Source: Apodemus sylvaticus
Taxonomy: Eukaryota > Chordata > Mammalia > Rodentia > Muridae
Assembly (NCBI RefSeq): GCF_947179515.1
Contig: NC_067472.1
Location: 161,535,761-161,599,760, forward strand
DNA length: 64,000 bases
Direction: 5' to 3'
Shown: piece after piece, positions 35,031 through 46,143 of the stretch
Position numbering within the stretch: position 1 is the first letter of the stretch
How the letters are laid out: each line of letters begins with the position of its first letter
The notes under the pieces: model-generated
The model's database searches: none
Told to the model about the DNA's origin: nothing
What the model saw: only the letters and a program-made list of their open reading frames with translations
Program-made: the position numbers and the translations under genes

Positions 35031-38000
35031 TTGTACTGTCATCAATTAGTGCATTAATTCATTCATTGCATTAATTTTCTTTTTTTCATTTTTGTGTCTA
35101 AAACTTATTTTAGTATTACATCCCCCACTTTTGACTTTATGAAGTAATTAATTTTCACCATCATTCACTGAACATCATTTCATCACTTCCACTAATGTTT
35201 ACTCAGTTGTCATTTGTAAAAGTTTGTTACCCACTGCTTTGTTACTTTATACCATGTATTTTACTGAAGCTGGTATATATTGTAGCCAATGTATACTGAA
35301 TACTTGCATACATATCTTTACTGATTGAATCTTTATTGACTCAATCATTTATTGTCTAACTGATTTATCCTTTATTTTATTTATAAATTTCTTAATTTTT
35401 TTCCCTAAAATGTTCAAGTTGAATTACAGCCTAGAGACAGAATGGAAGAGAGAAATGTCATCAACATAGTTGAAGCTTTCATCAGTAAATTGTGGGCGGA
35501 AGCTGAAGTGGTCATAATTCAGTGTCAGGTCTCTTGTTCTGGGCACAGGTAGTGCTCTGAATTGGCAGTGAGCTAACTTCTTTGAAGAGTTAGAACTCCC
35601 TTTTGAGCTCTTTGCTGTCAGATAGCGGGAATGACTTAGAGTTTCCATTCTAAAACAAGGATGAGACTCTGTGAACTGTCATTCCAAATTGCAGCTGGGG
35701 TCCTAAAGGCTAAGGAAAAGTTAAAAGTTTATGCTACAAACATAAATTCAGTGGTATAGTGAAGGATGAGGGATGATCACTTCAGCTCACAGCATATCAA
35801 TACAATAAATCCTCTGTACCTCAATCAATAGGTCATCTCACTTGCCTTGACAGTTTAGCTCTTATCTGTGTGGAAGCCAATCTCATTTCCAAGCTATTTT
35901 GATTATTAGGAAACCTTTCCCCTGCTCTGTTGAATCGATTGGCCTCACCCAGTGCTTAGTTTTGTGATTTTTAGACTTCAAATACACCCAAATGGCCTGT
36001 AAGTTCTCTGAGGTTCTAACCAAGGAGCATTGGGACCTGAAGTATATTGCATTTACCAATGCAATCTCAGCACATTACATTACCATTCATAGCATCTTCA
36101 TTTATAATGTGTCCCCCTCCTCTATGTTCAAAATATAAAATATTTGAAGGCATGATGATAGGCAAAGATGTGTGGGATACTTGTCAGCATTTCATTACTC
36201 TTTCCTTCTCACTTGCTCCATTTTTAGGTCTTTATAATAGTCTCCTGCCACAACTATTGGAAGTCACCTTGGTGAATGTTTTTAACTTTCAAGTTATTTT
36301 TCAACACACCACACACATTTATTCTGAAAACTGAACATAGAAAATTGCTTTGAAGTTAGAGAGACCATTCCACATGTTATTTTCTCATTTTATATTTATG
36401 ACAGCTGTTATTGGCTTCTGGATCAAGAATAACTTCATCAATTAGCCTGGACGGCTTGTGCTTGAACATATGACCCAGCAGATGAAAGTGGAAGTGTGAC
36501 TGCAAGCACCTGTTCTTGAGCACACACATATGTGAGGGAAGGGGTGATTGAACACAATGTAAGTTCAAGGAAAAGTCAATGCAAATAATGAGTTTTTACC
36601 AGTCCATTGTTGAAATGACATTTGAGTCACTGAGTAGTGGATTCTTCCATCTGGGTCTGACTCCTTCCATCCCACATCCTATTCCTCAGCCGTGGTGCAG
36701 AATGATCACAGATACTGCTCTGAGCTGTTGACATTTTGATAGACACATTGATTCTTAACAATTTGTAACTCCGCCCACCAAAATGGCTGAAAAGTAAACA
36801 AAACTTGAGTTGGATGCAACCTCATATAATCCCTCCAGGAATTGAACTGCAGCTGCGTCTGTTTCTTCTGCAGTCTTCTTGCTTCTCCTCTGTCTCCAAC
36901 TTTTTTGGAAAACTACCTATGATCTCTACATAGACTTCAGGGCTGTCCTGTGTGCCTACAAATATGTTTTCCATCTGCGATAACCCCTGATGTCACACGC
37001 GACTTTATATCATCTTTGGCATCTCAGATGTGAGGCTGCCATTTCAGAAGCCTCATGTCCTTCCTCAGGTTGGGTTAAGTGGGTTTTCTATTGTGATTAC
37101 TCTGAGAGCCATGTTCTTCTTCAGTCACAGGATATTCTCCTCTACCAAGAATGCATTGCCTGTTCCATTGCTTTCCATTCCTTGGGATAGGAATTCCATT
37201 TTCTAGTTCCCAGGACATGGATTCCAAATAAAGGAGTAAATAGGCTTCATACATTGTGATTTAGTATCTAACATGCCATGTGCTGAACAAACATATTATG
37301 GATTTCTCCTAGTTTATTCTTTTAAAGAGCATTAAGAGGCACAGTCCTGCTCAAAATTACAAAAGGATGTTTGGATTCATTAGAGTGTGTCTAACACCCA
37401 CAACCTTCCCTGCTCTTGGTATCTGACTCTCTGAAGTGAGTTAATCTGTTCTCTGTAGAACCTCATCAGCCCAGGGGTATTTGCAATTTACTGAGGCACT
37501 GTTCTCTTGTGTAGACCACATATTCTCCAACTGGGATCAGAGGATTTTAAAAGTACTTCTAAAAAGGTTTGCACCATAGGAATCTTTGGCACTCAGATAT
37601 AGTTCTATTCATAGCAGTTAAATTCAAACTCCACTGAGGTTTAGAATTTCTGGCATCATTAGTTAGATATACTCTTATTCATGGGATTTACCTCACACTA
37701 CTCCCATACTTCACTGCTTTCATTTGATCTATGAGTTTTTCTCAGGGTTTTGCAACTTGAAACACTTTATCAGTCCCATGGTTTGCACTGGTATGCCATT
37801 ACTTAGTAAAATGCTATGGGGAATGCTTTTCAAACCTCACTCTCTGGCTATATGCTTCCTTAAATTACAGATTGTTAAAAAGTTAACTCATACTGCTACA
37901 AACCATATTTATGTGGTTAAGTTGAAATTTTGGTATGGTTCTGTGGCTTCTAAATAGTAAGGTTTTTTATTGCAATTTATAAAAATAAAATCCATGTATT

Positions 38001-38343
38001 TAGGCAATTCAGCTCATATACTTCTACCTTCCTACTCTGTGGTCAATAGCAGCTACCACCAAGGACTTATGTGCTTAGATCCTAACACCTAAAGTCTAGT
38101 AACTTTTATGTAAAAATTTCACAACATTTGCGTATCAGCTTGCACACTTTTCAGGAAGGAATAGAAGTAAAATATATGCTTATTGGCTTAGACATATATA
38201 TGAACATTTACTTTCTCTAGGTCTAAAGGAATATCAATAAATACCTTTTATGTAACTAATATATACATGATATTTGAAACTAAATAGATTTCAGCTTCTA
38301 AATATAAGTTAATAAAATGAATTTTAAATATGTATTTTTATAT
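35031..38343. other. Long single-copy stretch
   Basis: About 3.3 kb with no recognised gene or repeat. Frames of 60-95 codons (35424-35648 minus, 36047-36334 plus, 37724-37957 plus) have no domain, and no splice structure can be assembled. Confidence 0.5.
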
Positions 38344-38475
38344 TTAATGTATGCCTGTCTCCATATGTGAAGGTCAGGACAACATCTGGGAATTAGTTCT
38401 CTTTTCATTACATTGTCCTTAGAGGTCAAACTAAGTTATTCAGGCAGCACCTTTACCTGCCCATCTTTATCTATC
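38344..38475 (-). mobile_element. B4/RSINE-type SINE relic, minus
   Basis: In reverse complement the words 'gtgaaggtcaggacaacatc' and 'gaattagttctcttttca', with 'cagcacctttacctgcccat' near the head, match the B4/RSINE1 pattern. The copy is diverged and trimmed. Confidence 0.6.
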
Positions 38476-39403
38476 TAACTGACTCCAAAATAGATTTTTC
38501 AAAAATGTCTAATGCCAGGGGACAGCCCCGGTGGGAGGTCTTCTTTTTTGTAGGTTCTTCTTGAGGCAGCAGAAAGGGAAGAACATAGGCTGAGGGTAAG
38601 ATAAGACTTGGTCTTAGGAAATTCTGGAGGAATACTTTCTCTTACAAGATATTTAGGGTTGCTGTATAATAAGTTTACTTATCTATGTTACTTTGCAATC
38701 ATACCTGCCCTGTCTTCTGTGTTCCTCTGAGGCCAGAGACTGCAGACTCAGGCACTTAGCACCTCATCCTAAAACAGCATGAGATTAATTAAGGGATTAA
38801 TTGTAAAAGCTTTTCCCTGTTGTCCAGATGCCTTCAGCTTGTCATGCAAGGGGGAAGTTTGGAAAGATAAACTTCTATTGAACCAGGAGAAGAGAATAAC
38901 ACTTGCAGAAAGAAAAACTTTTAGATAAGCGAATATGCATAATCTCACATAAGTTCATACACAGATTCATGTTTGCTCATTCATAAATTTCCATTCAAAT
39001 ATAGCTGGGCCCAGCTTGCATGTATTCTCACAATTACACACTTACACACATGCATGCATATATTCTCAAATTTTCATATTTACACACACATCCATACTTC
39101 CATATACATATGGAGCAAAAGACCAAACACAAGTGCAGAAAGAACTCATCATTCTGGATGAAAAATGAGTTCCAATCTTTACTGCATAGAGAAACAAAAG
39201 GCTTCCACCTTTCTAATGCTAAATGAATTAAACCCATGTTTATAAGAAAAAAGCTTTGTTCCTTTTAATAAGATTAAGCCTGCCTTGTCCTTACCATGGG
39301 ACCTGTTCTGTCTCATGGTAAAGAGAAGCCTACCTGCTCCTTCTGCTCTCTGCAGTGTCTTCTTTTTCCCTCTTTTCCTCTGGCTCGTGCACATTGCTCT
39401 CTT

Positions 39404-39407
<4 letters not shown>
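38476..39407. other. Single-copy stretch with CA-rich patch
   Basis: A CA-rich patch lies at about 39030-39110. Nothing else recognised. Confidence 0.5.

Positions 39408-39434
<27 letters not shown>
39407..39434. repeat. Long T homopolymer
   Basis: About 27 uninterrupted Ts. It could be the poly(A) of a minus-strand retrocopy, but no matching TSD or polyadenylation signal is found beside it. Confidence 0.9.
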
Positions 39435-39439
<5 letters not shown>

Positions 39440-39611
39440 CCCAATAGTTTCTAAGTTATTACACTCCACATTCTCCTTCCAATCTTGTTCTCTCCTCCTG
39501 CTCTGAAATCACAACAATGTTCTTATTCTCAATGCTTTTCTCTGAAAGCTATTCCTATACTTCTAAGTCTTCTTGAGTTCAGTTCTGTCTAAAAGGTATT
39601 CTAACTAAAAT

Positions 39612-39690
39612 CTTCTCAGTTCAGTTCCTCTCTCAGTTCAGTTCTTCTCAATTCAGTTCCTCTCACCTCAGTTCCTCAGTTCTGACTCTT
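39612..39690. repeat. Imperfect 16-17-bp minisatellite (CTCAGTTCAGTTCCTCT)
   Basis: Three to four degenerate units begin near 39615, 39631, 39648 and 39664, built from cagttc and cctctc words. Two further 'cagttc' words lie upstream near 39580-39590. Confidence 0.7.
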
Positions 39691-42600
39691 CTTTGTCCTC
39701 ATCCCTTAAACATCTTTTAGAATACATGATCACATGTTACAAAGTTCATCACTAGTTCACACAAGTTCACACAAAAAATCAAATCATAAATGGAAATCGA
39801 ATTTACAGAAGAGAATATTTACATGATATCAATTAAGAGTAATTATCTCGCTAAACATTCATTACCTGTCTGCACCACAGGTTCATTGAAAGTTTAAAAC
39901 TATAACTAAGTTATAAGTGAAGTTTTGTATAGGTAAACCTAGTCAATATTTTATCTTCTGTCCTAGCACCTATAATAAATTCATTCTAAAATGTTATATC
40001 AAATTGTATTTAAATGTTATTTAATTGTATTTTCATTATTTTAGGCTTGCTCACAGTATAAATGAACCCTGGGCTCTTTACTATGTATTTGTTCAGAAAA
40101 TAAAAATATATAAAACTTCCACCTGACATAGAGCAAATTATTACTAGAGGCAATTTAGAAGAATTTTTCAGTACTTAAAAATATCATTAAAGATAAAATG
40201 AAGCTGATAGTACCATAATGATGGGTGACTTTAGTTCAATTTTGTTCATGATTTTACCATGTGGTTGGTAAGGTATCATACCATACATTTTCATAGGGAA
40301 ACACAAAAAACAAAATACATTACCAGTTTCCATTGTGGTTGGTAGATAGGTATTTCCTAAAACATCCCACCTTTAACTCCCTCAAATATGAGAAAAATGT
40401 GTCTTATATGGAAAGCCAAGTTAAATTTTCTCTGGAGTTAAGGCTGGATAGAAGCTGACTCCACAGGAAGAGGTTCTGTGGCACAATGCGGCTCTATCCA
40501 ATATGATCTTGGTGTTCCAGTGAGGGAATGAAAAGACTTTCTTGTCAGAAACTCGGTGTGGAGTATTAAGAAAGCTCAACATGACTGTGTTGAGGATAGA
40601 GAGGGCACAGAGAAGCAAGCAGCTTTTAGGAGGTAGCTAGCATGGGTATAAAACTGAACACCTCCAAAAGAGAAACTGCCAACTTCATTGCAACTGCTCT
40701 TGAGTACTAGTGTTTGTCTGGTCTCTTATCATTAGATGTTACCAGATTGATCTTCCTACTTTGCAGTACATTACTGATGCATTCCAACATTGCCAAAACG
40801 TCTACCTTTTACACTTTTTCTCCATTTCCTGAGACAATTATATGGTTTTTGTTACATCTCTGGTATCATGAGTAGAGCCTGGGTCATCATAATATATATC
40901 CAATAAATCTTTTTTGACTTTAATTAATTCTTAGCATTTGTATGTAATGACTGTAGGATACAGCTCAGATAATAATGGCAATACTTTGTACTTTATCAAG
41001 CAAGTTCATATACATTACATGACATTATGTTTGACAATGAAGCACCAGTAATATTGTTGTTAACTTCCAGATGAGGAAACAAAAATGGAAAGATGTGAGA
41101 GAAGCTAGACTATTTCACACAGATTGTAAAGAGAGAATCTTGTGTACACAGTCTTTCATTTGAGTCTTAAAACTGTGTGAGTTTTTAGTCCTTAACTATT
41201 TAGTTCAGTCAAAATAAGAAGTGGGTATTCAATTTTTTTTTCATGATACCAGGGACATGAAGGAAAGTAGATGAAACAAAGAACCCTGTAAATTCTAAGT
41301 CACCAATGGCAAATAGATAGGAATAACTATTGAAGGAAATGATAAAAAAAAATCCTTAGTGAAGGCAGGTTCAATACAATCACATCTCATTCAAACAGAG
41401 TTTTAAATGTCTTCGTTTAAGTAATACATCTACATATAAAGTAATATTTCAAAGCAACAATCAAGAATCTTAAGTAATGTAGAAGATTGTTTTGGTCTAT
41501 GTTTTCAGATAGGAGATGAATGCAGAGTGCTGACTCCAAGTTTAAAGATGGTAGTTCATAGCTATCAGTGCTCACAGAGATGGATGACAAAAATCTGAAT
41601 GAACTAGTGGGTGGAGAAGCTGGTCACCATAATGACAGTGAGGTAATGAACAAGAATCTTTGGGAGTCAGATGGGAAAGCAAAGATGTGTGATAATACTG
41701 AAAGTGTCAATCAATTTCCCAGTCAATTTGTCAAGCCTGATTAGAGTGAAACAGTCTCACACCTCCCTAGTGATATCTTGCTGAAGAGTTTGGAAGGAGC
41801 TCAGAGAAGCCATTATGAAGTGTTGAGTTTACTATGCTATGCATTACAAAACTGAGATCATTTGCATTAGAGGACTATTAGATTAGAGAATTACATCAGC
41901 AAGAAGATCTGTGGAGCAGTGCAGCATGGGAAAACATATAACCAAAGCATGAATGAGAACAGCATTTATGGCAGGGGCAGCACCTATGAATTTTAGCAAG
42001 TTATCTCTGTGGGAAGAAAGGAATGGAAACTTCAAGACTACATCTCATTTTAGAGAATAGACTTAGGACAACCGAGGCTCCAGGTTCAATATCTACAGAT
42101 TACTAACTCTTTGTTAAATTAAATGTCAAATATGGCCTCATTTATTTCTCCTAAAGAGCATTTTGATGCCTACCATTCTTGCTCCTAATACAGTGGCTTT
42201 GAGCTCCAATCAATAGGCATAGACACAGAAAGAGGCGATGATGTTTATTGGACTCTTACAGTGCCAGGTAAAGCCCTGTTAATCATGTTAGCAATGTGCT
42301 GCAGTGAATATAGTTCTCAATCTCATTGTGCAGAAGATTTTTTCTGAGATATTCTAGCTTGTAAGCAGGAATCCAAGAAAAAAATCGATTCACAACAAGC
42401 AAGGGAATCATTTGACTTGGGCTACAGAAGCTCTGCCTGTAATCACCTTAACCTGTGTCCTAGAACTAATGAACTATCAGATGAATCCTTCAAATTCTTT
42501 GTAAAGGTAGTTTAATGTAGAATTCTCTTCCCTAAAGCTGTTTGTTTGTATGTGTAATGTAATAAATAGGGTATTATGTTTACATATGAGTAAATATGTA

Positions 42601-42767
42601 ATATATCAGATGTTTATATGAATATATGTTTATTATATATATATATTTAAGTTTAATATGTATGCATTTTTATCACTATCTTTCAAAAGAAAAGTCAATA
42701 TTGGCAGATTGTTTGGGAAAATACACTAGTATTATTATTAAAATAGTTCCCATGGAATTACTGTACT
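39691..42767. other. Long single-copy AT-rich stretch
   Basis: About 3 kb. Parts of 39435-40050 have the look of a decayed repeat but I cannot place them. A (TA)n run lies near 42635-42650. No gene recognised. Confidence 0.45.
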
Positions 42768-42995
42768 GAAAAATGGCTAAGTCGGGCTGGAGAGATGGCT
42801 CAGTGGATAAGAGCACTGACTATTTTCCATAGGTCCCTAGTTCAATTCCCAGTAACCACATGATGGCTCACAACCATCTGTAATAGAATTGGATGCCATC
42901 TTCATATGTATCTGAAGTCAGGTACAGTACTACAGTATGTATATATGTACTCATATACATAAATAAATAAATCTTAAAAAAGAAAAATGGCTGTC
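42768..42995 (+). mobile_element. B2 SINE
   Basis: The head starts at 42784 (gggctggagagatggctcag) and has the tRNA-like A and B boxes. It continues through 'cacaaccatctgtaatagaa' to an 'aataaataaatctt' tail. The TSD is gaaaaatggctaagtc (42768-42783) and gaaaaatggctgtc (42982-42995), differing by a 2-bp indel. Confidence 0.93.
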
Positions 42996-43306
42996 ATGAA
43001 ATTTTTATTCCTTGAAATGCTATTTTAAGGAAAACAGTGACAGATTGTCAAGAAAGCAAATTATAAGACAACCTGTTATTTAAATTTGTTGAATACAATG
43101 TGTTTTTATTTGTTTTGGAAGCTTGAAACTGTAAAACCATTTGGACACAGCCTCTGTATCTGTCAAATTCTGTTGTGGAGTGGGAAGGCTTTATTTACTT
43201 TTATGGCAGAGTTTCTGAATCCTGCTGATAGAAGAAATTCCCAGCGACTCACATTACTTCTGTTTGTGTATTCAAGGCTCTGAGAATGCAGAGAACCAAT
43301 TTTATA
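42996..43306. other. Single-copy spacer
   Basis: No feature recognised. The small frame 43086-43283 has no supported identity. Confidence 0.5.
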
Positions 43307-43477
43307 GTAAATATAATATAGATAAGTATAATAGATAATAGGTAAATATATAATAACATAAAAAATGAAGTTGGATACAATTTTTCAGCTAAATGTAAAA
43401 CTCAAGAAGCATTATTTACATATATATTTATATACATATATATGTGTATATGTACATATATATATATATCTTTATCC
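43307..43477 (+). repeat. Left copy of a 171/180-bp direct repeat (long TSD)
   Basis: It begins gtaaatataatatagataag, includes unique sequence (tttttcagctaaatgtaaaa) and an AT microsatellite, and ends ctttatcc exactly where the L1 begins. The matching copy lies at 45348-45527. Over the first ~113 bp outside the AT tract the copies differ by five substitutions and one indel. Confidence 0.95.
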
Positions 43478-44697
43478 GGGAATCAGTATCCCTGATCTCA
43501 AGCAATACTACAGAGCAATAGTGTTAAAAACTGCATGGTATTGGTACAGTGACAGGCAGGAGGATTAATGGAACAGGATTGAAGATCCAGAAATGAACCC
43601 ACACACCTACGGCCACTTGATCCTCAAAAAAGAGGCTGAAAACATCCAATGGAAAAAAGATAGCCTTTTCAACAAATGGCGCTGGTTCAACTGGAGGTCA
43701 GCATGCAGAAGAATGCGAATTGATCCATCCTTGTCTCCTTGTACTAAGCTCAAATCCAAATGGATCAAGGACCTCCACATAAAGCCAGACACTCTGAAGC
43801 TAATAGAAAAGAAACTGGGGAAGACCCTTGAGGACATCAGTACAGGGAGAAAGTTTCTGAACAGAACACCAATAGCGTATGCTCTAAGAGTAAGAATTAA
43901 CAAATGGGACCTCATAAAATTACAAAGTTTCTGTAAGGCAAAGGACACCATCAAGAGGACAAATCGGCAACCAACAAATTGGGAAAAGATCTTCACCAAT
44001 CCTACATCAGATAGAGGGCTAATATCCAATATATATAAAGAACTCAAGAAGTTAGACTCCAGAAACCAAACAACCCTATTAAAAATGGGGTACAGAGTTA
44101 AACAAAGAATTCTCACCTGAAGAACTTCAGATGGCGGAGAAGCATCTTAAAAAATGCTCAACTTCATTAGTCATTAGGGAAATGCAAATCAAAACAACCC
44201 TGAGATTTCACCTTACACCAGTCAGAATGGCTAAGATTAAAAATTCAGAAGGCAGCAGGTGTTGGAGAGGGTGTGGAGAAAGAGGAACATTCCTCCACTG
44301 CTGGTGGGGTTGCAAATTGGTACAACCACTCTGGAAATCAGTCTGGCGGTTCCTCCGAAAACTGGGCCCCTCACTTCCAGAAGATCCTGCTATACCACTC
44401 CTGGGCATATACCCAGAGGATTCCCCACCATATAATAAGGATACATGCTCTACTATGTTCATAGCAGCCCTAGTTATACTTGCCAGATGCTGGAAAGAAC
44501 CCAGGTATCCCTCAACAGAAGAGTGGATGCAAAAAATGTGGTATATATACACAATGGAGTACTATTCAGCCATTAGAAACAATGAATTCATGAAATTCTT
44601 AGGCAAATGGATGGAGCTAGAGAACATCATACTAAGTGAGATAACCCAGACTCAAAGGGTGAATCATGGTATGCACTCACTAATAAGTGGATATTAA
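43478..44697 (+). pseudogene. L1 ORF2 C-terminal remnant, frameshifted
   Basis: It covers the part after the RT motifs to the natural stop. The first frame (to 44120) includes RRMRIDPSLSPCTKLKSKW and ends after a shift at about 44083-44088, where the A6 run of other copies is A5. The second frame (44131-44697) holds the terminal Cys-rich region (CGERGTFLHCWWGC) and ends LISGY at the normal stop. Confidence 0.88.
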
Positions 44698-44950
44698 CCT
44701 AGAAAACTGGAATACCCAAAACATAACCCACACATCAAATGAGGTACAAGAAGAAAGGAGGAGTGGCCCCTTGTTCTGGAAAGACTCAGTGAAGCAGTAT
44801 TCGGCAAAACCAGAACAGGGAAGTGGGAAGGGGTGGGTGGGAGGACAGGGGAAGAGAAAGGGGCTTATGGGACTTTCGGGGAGTGGGGGGCTAGAAAAGG
44901 GGAAATCATTTGAAATGTAAATAAGAAATTATATCGAATAAAAAAAAAAA

Positions 44951-45338
44951 GACATGAATGTTAGACAACGCAAGTCCGCTGTCACAGCTGAATACCCCAA
45001 CCAATGGCAACAGGATATATGTACAACAAAGACATGTTCCTAAGGAAATTCTCCTATCACTAAGTCCTGATTGATGAAATAACTTGCCACAGATGTTTGT
45101 AGCTCTCAGGCCTAAACAGCTCTGTAGGATCCTGACTCAATGTTACAATCAGCCTCCTAAGTCTACCTGTGTCTCTGAGTATTTTTAAAATACAGTTCAT
45201 TTAAAATCTTGTGTACATAGTTCTTCTCCAATACATTTTTTATTTTATTTCTTGGCCTTATTTGTTTCAATCGCTAAGACTGACAGCACTGCTGTAGTCT
45301 TGGAGTATGGCATTCAATAAACCATTCCTGTTTGACTG
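44951..45338 (+). other. Transduced (non-L1) segment
   Basis: 388 bp lie between the L1 poly(A) and a second poly(A). It begins gacatgaatgttagacaacg and ends aataaaccattcctgtttg with the cleavage site 17 nt after AATAAA. No family or coding capacity is recognised. It should be single-copy sequence from next to the source L1, or the 3' end of a co-retrotransposed transcript. Confidence 0.85.
45316..45321 (+). promoter_or_regulatory. Polyadenylation signal AATAAA of the transduction
   Basis: A canonical hexamer 17 nt before the second A run, the distance expected for real 3'-end processing. Confidence 0.85.
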
Positions 45339-45347
45339 AAAAAAAAA

Positions 45348-45527
45348 GTAAATATAATATAGATAAGTATAATAGATAATAGATAAATATATAATAACAC
45401 AAAAAAGAAGCTGGATACAATTTTTCAGCTAAATGTAAAACTCAAGAAGTATTATTTATATATATATATATATTTATATACATATATATATGTATATGTA
45501 CATATATATATATATATATCTTTATCC
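45348..45527 (+). repeat. Right copy of the 171/180-bp direct repeat
   Basis: It starts immediately after the second A run and ends ctttatcc before unrelated sequence (aaagaaactcaataaa). The extra length relative to the left copy lies in the (TA)n part. Confidence 0.95.
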
Positions 45528-45714
45528 AAAGAAACTCAATAAATTTTATATAATATCAATATCTAAATCAATTTATCAATTATTTGGATATACATACAAT
45601 TTAATTTAGCTTGATTTATTTTTTTCATTTTCAGGAAGATTTCCCTTGCATTCTATTATATAAAATAACATTCTTATTTAAATGGTTACTCTGGTGGATA
45701 AATCATAAATGTTG
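45528..45714. other. AT-rich spacer
   Basis: No feature recognised. Confidence 0.5.
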
Positions 45715-46020
45715 TCATAATATCTAGTATTTGAATACTTAGCTGTTGGAAAGGATTAGGTTTGGCCTTGAGGAGGAAGCATGCCACTGAGTATTGAACA
45801 AGAGGCTTCAAAGGGTTTACTCTGAGTTGAGTCAGTGCTCTCTACTTCTTTGTTTCAGAATGTGAGCTCTCAGTTGCTGTCCCAGCTGCCTGCATCCTAT
45901 CTGTACCTATGTTCTTAAATCTCATGCTCTAATCCCTAGAACATCATCACCAAACAAGTCTTCTCTTTTCTATGGTCTCTCAATTATGTTGTTTTAGCCA
46001 AGCAATAGAAGAATTAATAA
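45715..46020 (+). mobile_element. MaLR (ORR1-class) LTR relic, tentative
   Basis: Blocks recall an ORR1-like LTR: 'ggaaaggattaggtttggcc', 'gccttgaggaggaag', 'tgtgagctctcag', 'agctgcctgcatc' and a 'caatagaagaattaataaca' end. Both ends are degraded and no TSD is visible. Confidence 0.45.
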
Positions 46021-46100
46021 CACAGCTACTCTATCTTCTCATTTATCTCTAGTGAATCTAATGTGTTCTATGTAGCCTTGTTTTTGTATTTATTTTATGG

Positions 46101-46143
46101 TTGTGAGCCTAGCCTTTAATGGCTGAGCCATCTCTCCAGCCCT
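46101..46143 (-). mobile_element. B2 SINE head fragment, minus
   Basis: The reverse complement of the B2 5' end (tggctgagccatctctccag at about 46122-46141) is joined to 'ggttgtgagcc' from further inside the SINE, with the middle missing. Confidence 0.8.

Larger units (their letters stand above)
43478..45347 (+). mobile_element. L1 (type A) with 3' transduction
   Basis: A 5'-truncated L1 starts in ORF2 (gggaatcagtatccctg). It runs through the C-terminus, 3'UTR and its own A run (44940-44950). It is followed by 388 bp of non-L1 DNA (44951-45338) with AATAAA at 45316-45321 and a second A run (45339-45347). The direct repeats of about 171/180 bp abut both ends. This is the arrangement produced when an L1 transcript reads past its own signal and is retrotransposed with downstream sequence. 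ORF2 has a frameshift, so the copy is dead. Confidence 0.9.

Noticed and set aside
39612..39690. Regularly repeated short units, considered as a CRISPR array
   Set aside because: No spacers, degenerate units, and the genome is mammalian.
42784..42860. tRNA-like sequence
   Set aside because: It is the tRNA-derived head of a B2 SINE, not a functional tRNA gene.
43607..44116. 169-codon minus-strand frame
   Set aside because: Antisense of L1 ORF2.
43307..45527. Plain segmental duplication as the explanation of the long direct repeats
   Set aside because: The repeat edges coincide exactly with the L1 5' junction and the end of the second poly(A), which insertion predicts and a random duplication does not.
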